Below, piece by piece: positions 8,885-18,376 of a stretch of 64,000 nucleotides of DNA (positions within the stretch are counted from its first letter, which is position 1; every line of letters starts with the position of its first letter). The notes below the pieces were generated by a model, which saw nothing but the letters and a program-made list of their open reading frames with translations, had not been told where the DNA came from and did not search any database. A program made the translations under genes and the position numbers. The stretch spans positions 55,582,227 through 55,646,226 of the forward strand of contig CM076851.1 of NCBI GenBank assembly GCA_039519185.1. The letters run 5' to 3'. Source of the stretch: Astragalus membranaceus. Taxonomy: Eukaryota > Streptophyta > Magnoliopsida > Fabales > Fabaceae.

Positions 8885-10747
8885 ATGGGTTCATTCATGA
8901 AAGAAGGAATGTCTTCTAATAGGCCTCCTCTATTTGATGGTACTAACTACGATTACTGGAGTAGTCGTATGAAATGTCATGTGCAGGCAATTGACTTCAC
9001 TCTATGGAGAATCATAGTGGATGGTCCTCTAATCCCGATGAAGATCAAGATCACAAAACCAGGTAATACTGATGGTGACACTTCAAAAATTCAAGCCACC
9101 GGCAAAGCTGAAGAAGTACCGGTAGAAGACATCTACACCATCGACCTGAGTGAGTTAAGAAAATCTGAGCTTGACAAGATATCCCTAAATGCAAAGGCCA
9201 TGAATATCCTTCATCTATCACTCTGTGAAGAAGAATATGGTAGAGTAAAAGGGTGTCAAAGTGCAAAGGAAATCTGGGACTGCCTACAAGCCACTCATGT
9301 CGGGACAAGCCAGGTAAAAGATACTAAAATTAGAATTCTCACCTCTGAATATGAAAGTTTTAAAATGAAAGAAGGTGAGTCTGTCGCAGTAATGCATCAG
9401 AGATTAAATTTAATTGTAAACAACTTGAGGGCCTTAGGAAAGAAATACACCAACAAGGATTTGAATGGAAAGATCCTTGAATCCTTAACTGGTGATTTCT
9501 TCCCTAAGACTTGTGCTATAACCGAAGCCAAAGACATTGGCACTTTACCTCAAGAAGACCTTATTGGATCATTGCTAGCATTTGAGGTAGTTCTGGCTAC
9601 CAAAAAGAATCAAGAAAAAGAAACTGTAAAAGAGAAGAAATCTCTTGCCCTTGCTGCTAAAACTTCTAAAGTAGCAAGGAAAGAGGTTGAATCTGAAGAA
9701 GAAACCGATGATGAAGATATGGCTATGCTTGCCAAAAATTTCAAAAAATTTATGAGATTCAAAAAGTTTGGAAAGGGTGACTTTTCAAAGAAGTCCGGGT
9801 ACAACAAAGAAGACAGGTATGAGAAAAAGAATGATCAACCAAGATGTTTCGAATGCAACAAACCCGGTCACATCAAAGAAAACTGTTACAAGCTGAAATC
9901 TAAGCAAAAGAAAGCAATGAAAGCAACATGGGACAATACAGAAACTGAAAGTGAGACCGAAGAAGAAGAAGTTGCAAATGCTGTCTGCCTCATGGCAAAG
10001 AACACACCTGAAGCAACATGGGACAATCTCAGCACTGATGGTGAATCAGAAGAAGATGAGCAGACCGACAATGCTGTCTGCAGCATGGCAAATGATACAT
10101 CAAAGGTAAGCCTTAACTTTTCTAGTTCATCTACCTCCTCTATGCATGATGATATGATTGATAATGACTATAGTAGTCACGATCTGAGTGAAGCTTTTGA
10201 GGCTCTATATTTCGAACATGAAAAACTTTTGTTAAAATCCAAGAAACTAACAAAGAGCAACAAAAGCTTATCCACTCAAATCGAGACTCTTGAAAGAGAA
10301 GTCACTAGATTAAAGAATGAACTACACAAATCAGTCAACCTTGAATTTCGAGAACTAAAACAAAATTTTGAAAAAGTCAAGGTTGAAAATGAATTTTTGA
10401 AAGAATCTTTGAAAAAGTTTGAGGTTGGTGAAAAGACCTTGACTCAGTTGCTTCACTCTCAACATCAATATGTTGATAGGAGAGGTATTGGGTACCAAGG
10501 AAATTCCACCACCTCCAGCTCAAACAAAAATATCACCTTTGTAGCTTCTACCTCTAATCATAAACCTACTATCTTCAAATGCACATATTGCCAAAAGGGA
10601 AACCATAGCTCTTCTTCATGCCCCATCCGTAAAATATGTGAGCTTGGAACTCTTGTACCTGTTTGGAAGAAACCAAGGTGGATTGTGAAAGCAAACCCCT
10701 TGATGACTAACTCCCAAGGACCCAACAAAAAGGGTACCTCGTGCTAG
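8885..10747 (+). CDS. copia Gag polyprotein
   Basis: Capsid/nucleocapsid precursor of about 620 residues. I take the ATG at 8885 (MGSFMKEGMSSNRPPLFDG). The N-terminal region with NRPPLFDGTNYDYW and WRIIVDGP is the plant copia gag domain (UBN2/DUF4219 type). A first zinc knuckle, CFECNKPGHIKENC, lies at about residues 321-334. An acidic Glu/Ser-rich stretch follows, then a leucine/lysine heptad-rich segment (about 440-530, probable coiled coil) and a second knuckle, CTYCQKGNHSSSSC (about 566-579). It ends at TAG 10745-10747. Pol lies in the +1 frame with no overlap, so an ordinary readthrough or overlap frameshift cannot link them. A strong splice donor (AAG|GTAAGC) lies within this gene after residue 407. 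Confidence 0.92.
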   Translation: MGSFMKEGMSSNRPPLFDGTNYDYWSSRMKCHVQAIDFTLWRIIVDGPLIPMKIKITKPGNTDGDTSKIQATGKAEEVPVEDIYTIDLSELRKSELDKISLNAKAMNILHLSLCEEEYGRVKGCQSAKEIWDCLQATHVGTSQVKDTKIRILTSEYESFKMKEGESVAVMHQRLNLIVNNLRALGKKYTNKDLNGKILESLTGDFFPKTCAITEAKDIGTLPQEDLIGSLLAFEVVLATKKNQEKETVKEKKSLALAAKTSKVARKEVESEEETDDEDMAMLAKNFKKFMRFKKFGKGDFSKKSGYNKEDRYEKKNDQPRCFECNKPGHIKENCYKLKSKQKKAMKATWDNTETESETEEEEVANAVCLMAKNTPEATWDNLSTDGESEEDEQTDNAVCSMANDTSKVSLNFSSSSTSSMHDDMIDNDYSSHDLSEAFEALYFEHEKLLLKSKKLTKSNKSLSTQIETLEREVTRLKNELHKSVNLEFRELKQNFEKVKVENEFLKESLKKFEVGEKTLTQLLHSQHQYVDRRGIGYQGNSTTSSSNKNITFVASTSNHKPTIFKCTYCQKGNHSSSSCPIRKICELGTLVPVWKKPRWIVKANPLMTNSQGPNKKGTSC

Positions 10748-10769
10748 TTGTTAAACAATTCTTTTGCAG
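10106..10769 (+). other. predicted intron linking gag to pol
   Basis: Donor AAAG|GTAAGC at 10106 and acceptor TTCTTTTGCAG at 10759-10769 both match plant splice consensus. The donor falls exactly between gag codons, the acceptor exactly between pol codons, and the 664-nt length (3n+1) corrects the frame difference. Splicing would remove the gag stop, the coiled coil and the second zinc knuckle and give a Gag-Pol fusion that keeps the first knuckle; unspliced RNA would make full Gag. Seen: sites and phases. Splicing itself is inferred. Confidence 0.5.
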
Positions 10770-13700
10770 GTTGGTCCCTCAGCTAAAAAGAAAAATGTGT
10801 GGATGGTTGATAGTGGTTGCTCAAGGCATATGACTGGTGATGCTTCACTGTTTCTAAAACTGAGCAACAAAGCTAGTGGATCTGTAAAGTTTGCCAACAA
10901 TGAATCTGCTCAAGTAATAGGTAAAGGTTGTGTGGGTAAGGAAAACACAATTAAAATTAAAGATGCTTTATTAGTTGATGGCGTTAAATTTAACTTACTA
11001 AGTGTTAGTCAACTATGCGATAATGATTTTGATGTGCACTTTTCTGTTGATAAATGTGTTATCACCCATATGACTTATAAACTCTACATTACTGGCTTTC
11101 GAGAAAACAATGTATACTATGTTGATTTTGATAATGTAAGTGATGAGATAGTATGTATGCCTACCTTGATTGATGATGTGGATTTGTGGCATAGACGCTT
11201 AGGACATGCTAGTATAGAACATCTATCTAAGTTAAGTAAGAATGAGCATGTTAGAGGTCTACCTAAATTGAAATATGAAAAAGGCCAATTATGTGATGCA
11301 TGTCAACTTGGTAAAATGCACAAAACCTCTTTTAAATCAAAACCTGTTATTTCCACCAAAAATGTGCTTGAACTGCTACATCTTGATTTGTTTGGTGAAA
11401 TTGATGTCGTAAGTCTAGGAGGGTCTAAGTATGTCTTTGTTATTGTTGATGATTATTCTAGATATACTTGGGTTATCCTACTTACAAATAAAAGTGATGC
11501 TTTTAACGAGTTTGCTAAGTTGTGCAGAAAGCTACAAAATGAGAAAAACTTAGCCATCAAAGAAATTAGAAGCGATCATGGAGGAGAGTACGAAAATTCA
11601 TCATTCAAGACTTGGTGTGAAAAGTATGGCATTCATCATAACTTTTCAGCTCCAAGAACTCCTCAACAAAATGGTGTAGTTGAAAGAAAGAACAGAACTA
11701 TACAAGAGATGAGCAGGACAATGCTGAATGAGCACAACCTTCCCAAATATTTCTGGGGTCATGCAGTGGATACAGCGTGTCATGTACTAAATCGTGTATA
11801 CTTAAGGCCATCTCTCAACAAAACACCATATGAGCTGTGGAATGGTAGAGCTCCAAACATTTCATACTTCAAAGTCTTTGGAAGTAAGTGCTTCATTCTT
11901 AATACAAAGGACAAGTTGGGTAAGTTTGATGCTAAATCAACTGAAGGTATTTTTATGGGTTATTCAAATCATAGTAGAGCTTATATCGTTTACAATAAAA
12001 TTGATAAAACTATGCAAGAATCTATTCATGTTTCTTTTGATGAAACTAACCCTTTTGATAAGAAAGCTGCTAATGATGAGGATGAAGTGATTGAAGTGAT
12101 CAAAAATAGATCACCTGAAACTAACAGTGAAAGTGTAGAAGAAGCCGAGGAGGAAGCTGAACCTCAAGAAGAAGTTATAGTGGAACAAGAGTCCCAAGAC
12201 ATTGATGATCATCTCCATGGAAGAACACACGATGATCTGCCCAAAACATGGAAATCAGTTCGAGATCATCCCATGGAGCAAATTATTGGTAGTCCATCAA
12301 AGGGGGTAACAACTCGCTCCTCTCTTAATCTTTTATGCTTTCATAGTGCTTTTGTCTCTCAAATAGTTCCAAATAATATCAAGGAAGCTTTAAATGATCC
12401 AGAGTGGGTTTTGTCAATGCAAAAAGAACTTGAACAATTTGAAAGAAATAAAGTCTGGCACTTAGTTGAAAAACCGGTCGATCGGACCATCATAGGAACT
12501 AAATGGGTTTTTCGCAACAAACTTGACGAAAATGGAACAATTTTATTAAACAAAAGTCGTCTAGTAGTTCAAGGTTTTAATCAAATCGAAGGGGTAGATT
12601 TTGAAGAAACTTTTGCTCCTGTGGCTAGATTGGAGTCCATTAGGATAATTTTGGCATTTGCCTCCTACATGGATTTCAAACTACACCAAATGGATGTCAA
12701 AAGTGCCTTCCTAAATGGTTTCTTAGAAGAAGAAGTTTTTGTAAAACAACCCCCTGGTTTTGAAGATTTTAAAAATCCCGATCACGTCTTTAAACTTGAC
12801 AAAGCCCTCTATGGATTGAAACAAGCCCCAAGAGCTTGGTATGAGAGATTAAGCAAACATTTAATTGCCAATGGTTTCCAAAAGGGTAAGATTGATTCTA
12901 CCTTATTCCTTAAAACCAAGGGCAAACATATCATAGTAGTTCAAATCTATGTTGATGATATTATCTTTGGATCTACTAATGATGATTTGTGCAAGGAATT
13001 TTCTGAGATGATGACTAGTGAATTTGAAATGAGTATGATGGGAGAACTTAACTTTTTCTTGGGACTTCAAGTGAAACAATCAAATGAAGGAATCTTCATA
13101 TCCCAAACAAAGTTCTCAAAGGAATTGCTGAAGAAATATAACATGAATGACGCAAAAGAAATCAGCACTCCTATGGCAACAGCAACTAAACTAGATAAGG
13201 ATGAGCAAGGTAAACCGGTAAATGAAACTATGTATCGAGGTATGATAGGTAGTCTCTTATACTTAACTGCATCTCGACCTGATATTATGTTTGCTGTATG
13301 CTTGTGTGCTCGATTTCAAGCATGCCCAAAAGAATCACATTTAAAAGCTGTAAAACGGATTCTTAGGTATGTTAAAGGGACCATAGACTTTGGTTTGTGG
13401 TACCCGAAATCGAGTACGTTTGAATTAGTTGGTTTTTCTGACGCTGATTTTGCAGGTTGCACTCTTGATAGAAAAAGTACTAGTGGAACTTGTCATTTTC
13501 TTGGTCCTTGTTTGACCTCCTGGTCTAGTAAGAAGCAGAACAGTGTTGCTTTATCCACAGCTGAAGCTGAATATGTGGCTGTTGGAAACTGCGTCGCACA
13601 AGTTCTGTGGATGAAACAAACTTTGCAAGATTTTGGTCTAATTTTTGAAAATGTGCCTGTTTTGTGTGATAATACAAGTGCTATTAATATTGCTAAGAAC

Positions 13701-13898
13701 CCTATACAACACTCTCGCACTAAACATATTGACATTAGACATCACTTTATTAGAGATCATGTGTCTAGGGGGAGCATTGAACTAAAATTTGTAGGCACGG
13801 ATGACCAACTAGCGGATATCTTCACTAAACCCCTAGCCGAAGCTCCTTTTTGTAAAATCCGTAGAGAGCTAGGGATGCTTGATTATGCTAGTTTATAA
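10755..13898 (+). CDS. copia Pol: protease, integrase, RT, RNase H
   Basis: The frame opens at 10755 just after a TAA, with no ATG near the start, so translation must come from a fusion or spliced RNA. Numbering from 10764: protease MVDSGCSRHMTG (Asp16); integrase zinc domain WHRRLGHAS with CDACQLGK; catalytic D208, D271 and E307 (D35E; RSDHGGEY, NGVVERKNR); GKFDAKSTEGIFMGY C-terminal box; RT with the KARLVV-like KSRLVVQGFNQ, MDVKSAFLNG and YVDD at 729-732; RNase H with GFSDADFAGC, STAEAEYVA and HIDIRHHFIRD. No stops or frameshifts occur across 1,044 residues. All domains look functional. It ends TAA at 13896-13898. Confidence 0.95.
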   Translation, partial: TILLQVGPSAKKKNVWMVDSGCSRHMTGDASLFLKLSNKASGSVKFANNESAQVIGKGCVGKENTIKIKDALLVDGVKFNLLSVSQLCDNDFDVHFSVDKCVITHMTYKLYITGFRENNVYYVDFDNVSDEIVCMPTLIDDVDLWHRRLGHASIEHLSKLSKNEHVRGLPKLKYEKGQLCDACQLGKMHKTSFKSKPVISTKNVLELLHLDLFGEIDVVSLGGSKYVFVIVDDYSRYTWVILLTNKSDAFNEFAKLCRKLQNEKNLAIKEIRSDHGGEYENSSFKTWCEKYGIHHNFSAPRTPQQNGVVERKNRTIQEMSRTMLNEHNLPKYFWGHAVDTACHVLNRVYLRPSLNKTPYELWNGRAPNISYFKVFGSKCFILNTKDKLGKFDAKSTEGIFMGYSNHSRAYIVYNKIDKTMQESIHVSFDETNPFDKKAANDEDEVIEVIKNRSPETNSESVEEAEEEAEPQEEVIVEQESQDIDDHLHGRTHDDLPKTWKSVRDHPMEQIIGSPSKGVTTRSSLNLLCFHSAFVSQIVPNNIKEALNDPEWVLSMQKELEQFERNKVWHLVEKPVDRTIIGTKWVFRNKLDENGTILLNKSRLVVQGFNQIEGVDFEETFAPVARLESIRIILAFASYMDFKLHQMDVKSAFLNGFLEEEVFVKQPPGFEDFKNPDHVFKLDKALYGLKQAPRAWYERLSKHLIANGFQKGKIDSTLFLKTKGKHIIVVQIYVDDIIFGSTNDDLCKEFSEMMTSEFEMSMMGELNFFLGLQVKQSNEGIFISQTKFSKELLKKYNMNDAKEISTPMATATKLDKDEQGKPVNETMYRGMIGSLLYLTASRPDIMFAVCLCARFQACPKESHLKAVKRILRYVKGTIDFGLWYPKSSTFELVGFSDADFAGCTLDRKSTSGTCHFLGPCLTSWSSKKQNSVALSTAEAEYVAVGNCVAQVLWMKQTLQDFGLIFENVPVLCDNTSAINIAKNPIQHSRTKHIDIRHHFIRDHVSRGSIELKFVGTDDQLADIFTKPLAEAPFCKIRRELGMLDYASL

Positions 13899-14098
13899 AA
13901 TGTTTTCTATTTGTTTTTCACCCCCCCTCCTTTTTGATGAAAACAAAGGGGGAGAAAATATGCAAGTTACTATTATATGTGGGGAGAAAATAGGAGAAAA
14001 TATATGCTTATGCTTAGGGGGAGCTTGTTTAAAAAGAATTTTCATTATTATCAAACCCTATGCATAATGTAATTTGTTATCATCAAAAAGGGGGAGTT
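13899..14098 (+). promoter_or_regulatory. 3' untranslated part with repeated purine tracts
   Basis: There are several AAAGGGGGAG-type tracts (about 13946, 13980, 14016) and a final AAAAAGGGGGAG at 14085-14096, two bases before the 3' LTR. The last one is the expected polypurine tract priming plus-strand DNA. The earlier ones may be internal duplicates. No env-like frame is present. Confidence 0.75.
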
Positions 14099-16088
14099 TG
14101 TTGAACCAAGGGTAAAACAGTCCTTTATTTTGAATGATAACAAATTACATATATCTACTAATCTTTCACATTGAGCAAAGTGCAGGACTTATTTTAAAAG
14201 GAAGAAGACTCAAATAGGAGAAGCTTGAAGAAGAAGCATCATAAGAAGTTCAAAACCCTATTTTGTGTCTAAGCCTTTTTTAGGACTCTTTGTAAAGGTC
14301 CTATCACCTAAAGTGTGTGACACTTTAGATATTGAGAGAGATGATCTTTTCTAATCATACATGATGCATAAAAAAGAATTTTGAAAAATATTTCAAAAAA
14401 TAAATTGCATGGTGAAAACCAAACCCTAGAAAATATTTTTTGAAAACCTAAACCCTAAAAATGATTTTGTGGAAAGCTTGGAACCAATTCCTACTTTTTT
14501 GAATAAGCATAATCGATTACCATCCTATACCAAATTCATACCATAATCGATTATCTACCTTGTCTGAAAGCAAATAATCGATTATGATGCAATTCCACTA
14601 CAAAGGATAATCGATTATGATGCATTCCTTTCCTTCCATTTTTAGAACTAATAATCGATTATTGACTCAATTAGTCTCCATACCATAATCGATTATTGTC
14701 CTGATTGACAACAAATAATCGATTATTTGCTCATTATTACCACATGTAGTAATCGATTATCAAGGCATTTCTAACCTTCCTTATTGAGCCATAATCGATT
14801 ACTTGCTCAAATCTACTACAAAGGATAATCGATTATGAGCCTATTCCTTACCTCCATAATCGATTATCACCAATTTGCACTACATGAAACAATCGATTAT
14901 CTCAAGCCATAAATGGTTTTCAAAAAATTCGAACCTCACCTTTCACTATAAATAAGAGCCTGATTTCACTTCTCAAACAACCTTGAAAAATCTTCATCTG
15001 ATAATTTTCTTCTCTGCTCTCTCATTTTCGAATCTCTATAGATCTATTACTCTTCATTGTTTTATTTTTTATAAGCTTTTGATTTTAAATTGTTATATCT
15101 TTTTTCAAAAGCTGTTTATAGATCTAAATCTGAGATCCTGTGCTCCAACTGTTTTGAATCTTGTTTTTCAAAAAGCTTTGTTTTTCAAAATCATATCTAT
15201 AATTTTTTTTAAAGCTTTCAAGCAACCTCAACTTCTATTGTTATATCAATTTTGAAGTGGTTGCAAAAGCAAGATCATCCCTCATCTTATAGAGCATCCA
15301 TAATATCCTAAGATCACTCATCTCTCTCAGTTTCTAAACTGACTCATTCTCTGAAGTGATTGGATCATAGAACTCTATTGTGTAATTTATTTTATTTCAA
15401 GGTGTTTTTGAAATCCTGGGCTTTGTACTTGGGTCTCTCAATCAGGTGATTGAGTAGGTGTTTTTTGAAATCCTGGGCTTTGTACTTGGGTCTCTCAATC
15501 AGGTGATTGAGTTGGTGTTTTGAAAACCTGGGCTGTGTACTTGGGTCTCTCAATAGGGTTATTGAGTTGGTTTAGAAATCCTTAGCAAGAGTGCTTAGGT
15601 TCTCAATTCAGGGGAATTGAGATTCACTTATATTGGGGTCGACTGTTTGTATCAAACTCTCTTCAATATAGTGGTTACTAAGTCCAAGGGTTGAAAAGCC
15701 TAAGGCCGAGGACGTAGGGGTTTTATCCCGAACCTCGCTAAATTGCTGTGTCTCTCTCTCTTCTCTATCTCTTTATATTTTGCACTTTATTTGCTTATAA
15801 TATTGATATTATCATAACTGCTTATATTATCATATTCTCAATATAACTGTGCAAATATATCATATTGTAATCTTTCTTCTTATTATCTATTTTATTGCTG
15901 TATACAATATTAATCTGTCCATCATCTCATTCTACTCCTTCTATATTGGTCAAATATTATTATTCCGCATTTAATCCAAACCAATATCGAAAAAGTTTTT
16001 TTAAATTGAAAAAGAATCCATTAATCACCTATAACCTTATTCACCCCCCCCCCTCTAAGGTTACTTTTATAGACTCTCAAGTCTAACA
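14099..16088 (+). repeat. 3' LTR of copia element
   Basis: Nearly identical to the 5' LTR, with the palindrome cluster (14511-14898), TATA box (14947-14954) and the ~55-bp repeats. The differences I could see are single-base changes near 14229, 14915 and 15459 and two fewer C in the poly-C run near 16043-16052. Confidence 0.95.
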
Positions 16089-16093
16089 ATTGT
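16089..16093. repeat. target-site duplication ATTGT, right
   Basis: ATTGT directly follows CTAACA at the 3' LTR end and matches 6810-6814. Confidence 0.95.
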
Positions 16094-16186
16094 TACATTA
16101 ACCAATGCTTGAAAATTCGTTCAAAACTCTAACAATAACCAACACACGTTTGAAACTCTAACAAAAACAAACACCGCCCCAATTAA

Positions 16187-16627
16187 TGTTATCAAACCTG
16201 AACCAGTCATCGACCCGATCAAGGCACTGGGTCACTGGGTCTTTGGTCGGACTGGCGGGTCTTTAGTCGGATCGCCCGAGCCCAACACACTAAAAACATA
16301 TCTGATATGTCAAACCAAGAAACAATAATTAACTTTTTTAAAAAAAAATAGCAACAATAATTAACATTTAACAATTTTCAAAGAAAAGGCATATATATTA
16401 TGTTCGTAGATTGTTTAACAAAATGCATGCCTGGCCAAGCGGTAATTTGGCCGCAGCTACACGTGTTATAGGTGGGTTCGAATCCTGCATGTGGATTTTT
16501 TGCAAGAAAAGCATTAAAAAAGGTGGACAACGTTTTTGGCCCGGTTCTGCATGCAGTCGGCCCGGGAAGACCACCAGGTCCCAGTCGAACCGGTTCGACC
16601 GGCGGGTCCGGTCCGGGTGTGATAACA
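16187..16627. mobile_element. short element with inverted ends and tRNA-like boxes
   Basis: The left end, TGTTATCA followed by AACCTGAACC, and the right end read in reverse complement, TGTTATCA followed by CACCCGGACC, form imperfect terminal inverted repeats of about 20 bp. Both flanks are GC-rich runs of GGTC/CCGG. In the middle are perfect RNA polymerase III boxes: A box TGGCCAAGCGG (16432-16442) and B box GGTTCGAATCC (16475-16485). I found no convincing target duplication. It could be a TIR element that captured a tRNA or SINE head, or a SINE nested in a foldback. Confidence 0.5.
16432..16485 (+). promoter_or_regulatory. internal pol III promoter (A and B boxes)
   Basis: TGGCCAAGCGG and GGTTCGAATCC match the tRNA A- and B-box consensus, 43 bp apart start to start. 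The surrounding bases do not fold into a clear complete cloverleaf, so I treat it as SINE-like or tRNA-derived rather than a tRNA gene. Confidence 0.6.
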
Positions 16628-16700
16628 CTAGCCCCAATAAATAGAATCTCCTAATTCTCAATATGGTGATCTAGAAGACCGTAAGCTTAAAATGCCCATA

Positions 16701-17035
16701 TTATTATCATAAAATAAAATCACAAGCACCCAACACTTATTTTCACCAAGTGGGTGTGGCACAAGTGGTAAGTTGCTTGGGCCCCTTAAGCATTTGGTCA
16801 ATGGTTCGATTCCTGGTCGGTGTGTATGGAGAAACATCGCTTGGGAGAGGTCGGCCCTTAAATGAACTCCAGTACCTCGAGGGATTAGTCTCCACAGTCG
16901 TCGTGGAAGATACCCGAGTTTACCCAAAAAAAAACACTTCTTTCATTTTATTTTCTCATACGAAAAGAAACATGTAAAAAAAACATCATCTAGATTCTAG
17001 CTTTGTATCCTTTTCTATTCTTTGAAACCAAACGG
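16701..17035. repeat. tandem duplication, left copy (carries a SINE)
   Basis: Flanking parts (TAAAATCACAAGCACCCA at the start; TCTAGATTCTAGCTTTG and CTTTGAAACCAAACGG at the end) recur in order at 17036-17207. The left copy is interrupted by the SINE at 16746-16934 and lacks about 30 bp present in the right copy next to the insertion point. Confidence 0.8.
16746..16934 (+). mobile_element. tRNA-derived SINE
   Basis: The head carries A box TGGCACAAGTGG (16757-16768) and B box GGTTCGATTCC (16803-16813). The body continues to GATACCCGAGTTTACCC and a short poly-A tail (16925-16934). Possible target duplication ACACTT occurs on both sides. It is non-coding and depends on LINE machinery. The related truncated copy at 17804-17871 shares its 3' end. 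Confidence 0.8.
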
Positions 17036-17207
17036 ATTATTATCATCATAAAATAAAATCACAAGCACCCAAGCCTTTTATAGCATTTTTTTTATTTTCT
17101 CTCTACACTTCTTTCATTTTATTTTGTAATACGAAAAGAAACATGTAAAAAAAAACATCATCTAGATTCTAGCTTTGTATCCTTTTCTATTCTTTGAAAC
17201 CAAACGG
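17036..17207. repeat. tandem duplication, right copy (empty site)
   Basis: Same sequence as 16701-17035 without the SINE, including a TTTTATAGCATTTT stretch missing from the left copy. It serves as an internal reference for the pre-insertion state. Confidence 0.8.
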
Positions 17208-17384
17208 CGACTTACCGTTTCAACTTCATTATGATACAGGAAAATAAGTTGACTTCATGGTCCAATCAGAATGGATTCTCTCATGTCACATTTTTCATCC
17301 AGTAAATTCCTCACCATTCAAAAAAGGGGAGATACTTCAAAGTATAGAAAAAGGCCTAGGGTGAAATTTTAATGGAGATTAGGC
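17208..17384. other. intergenic, no feature seen
   Basis: AT-rich DNA between the duplication and the GAACC-rich block. No frame or repeat boundary recognised. Confidence 0.4.
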
Positions 17385-18376
17385 CTGTTCATGAAAACTA
17401 AAAAATTGAACCGAATTACTGAACCAAACCAAACTGAAACAAAAATAACTGAACTATTACAAACAATTTAGAACTGAACTGTTATTTCAAAAACAGTTCT
17501 CTAACTGGATTGTTAAGGCCAGTTCGGTTACTGAACCAACAAACTGCTAAGGCCACTCATCCATCTGACTGTGTCACTTGGTGTGATAGAATTTTGGCGG
17601 ACTTCCTTTATAAAAGGCGGAACTATTAAAACTTACGGTAAAAGAAAAGACAAAAACAAAATCAAAAAAGTTGATTTTGAAAACCCATTAACGTGTCAAT
17701 AAAGTGTCTTAATTTTTTAAAAATCAGAAAGTTGAATATATAAAAAAAAATAATTATAGATTTATGAGATAGTAGAAACGTTATATTAAAAATGTCATTT
17801 TTACCTACAATTCAGTGAGAGATTAGTCACTACAGTCAGCGGTAGATACCCTGGATAAACCAAAAAAAAAAGTCATTTTTAAATTCTTTCAATTTTACAA
17901 AAGAAAAAGTATATTCACTCCGTTTCATAATTCTGTATTCTTCCACTTAGAGAGAAGATAAATTTTTTATTCATTTAATTATCTTTTAAGGGATTATTGT
18001 CATACGTCGTAAAAGTTAAACACAGGGAATAGAGTCGTCAAGTTATTAAAAACTATATTGAGTCAAAAAAAAGTTAAAAAAAAACTATAATTTCAGTGCA
18101 AAAGACTTATTATTTAAAAAAAACAGTTTGGTAATTTGGAAACAGTTGCGATATAACAGTTTGGACTTTGGACTATTCGGGCGGGCTCAACAGTTCGGAA
18201 AAAATAGTTCAGAATTTAAACAGTTCGGTTTGAGCTCGAACTGAACTATTAAGACAGTTCAGTTCGGCAAACTGCTAATGCAGTTCAGTTCGGGCGAACT
18301 ATTTAAGCAGTTCAGTTCGGGCGAACTATTTAAACAGTTCGGTTCCGTTTGGTGCAGTGTCTTTGTAGAACTGAAC
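17385..18376. repeat. GAACTGAACC / CAGTTCGG-rich block
   Basis: The left end is rich in AACTGAACC and the right end in its complement-like CAGTTCAGTTCGG, including two near-identical 27-bp units at about 18281-18334 with CAGTTCGGGCGAACTATTTAA. The arrangement (complementary words at the two ends) is like a foldback or MITE-type element with the middle (17560-18110) replaced by other AT-rich DNA, including a truncated SINE. I could not define ends or a target duplication. Confidence 0.45.
17804..17871 (+). mobile_element. 5'-truncated SINE with TSD
   Basis: The last ~68 bp of the SINE family at 16746 (GATTAGTCACTACAGTC, GATACCCTGGATAAACC, poly-A). It is bounded by GTCATTTTTA at 17794-17803 and 17872-17881, a 10-bp target duplication, so it inserted as a truncated copy and is not a later fragment. 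Confidence 0.75.

Larger units (their letters stand above)
6815..16088 (+). mobile_element. complete Ty1/copia LTR retrotransposon, 9.27 kb
   Basis: LTRs of 1,992 bp (6815-8806) and 1,990 bp (14099-16088) flank a PBS, gag, pol (order PR-IN-RT-RNase H) and a polypurine tract. Both outer ends begin TG and end CA and are bounded by ATTGT. Reading the LTRs against each other I find about three substitutions and a two-base difference in a poly-C run, so insertion is recent. Gag and pol frames are intact with all catalytic motifs, so it may be competent to move. Long LTRs, a large Gag and several purine tracts before the 3' LTR suggest the SIRE/Maximus-like group, but no env-like frame follows pol, so lineage is uncertain. 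Confidence 0.96.

Noticed and set aside
16432..16485. Functional tRNA gene
   Set aside because: A and B boxes are good but no clear acceptor stem or anticodon arm could be paired; SINE-like or tRNA-derived is more likely.
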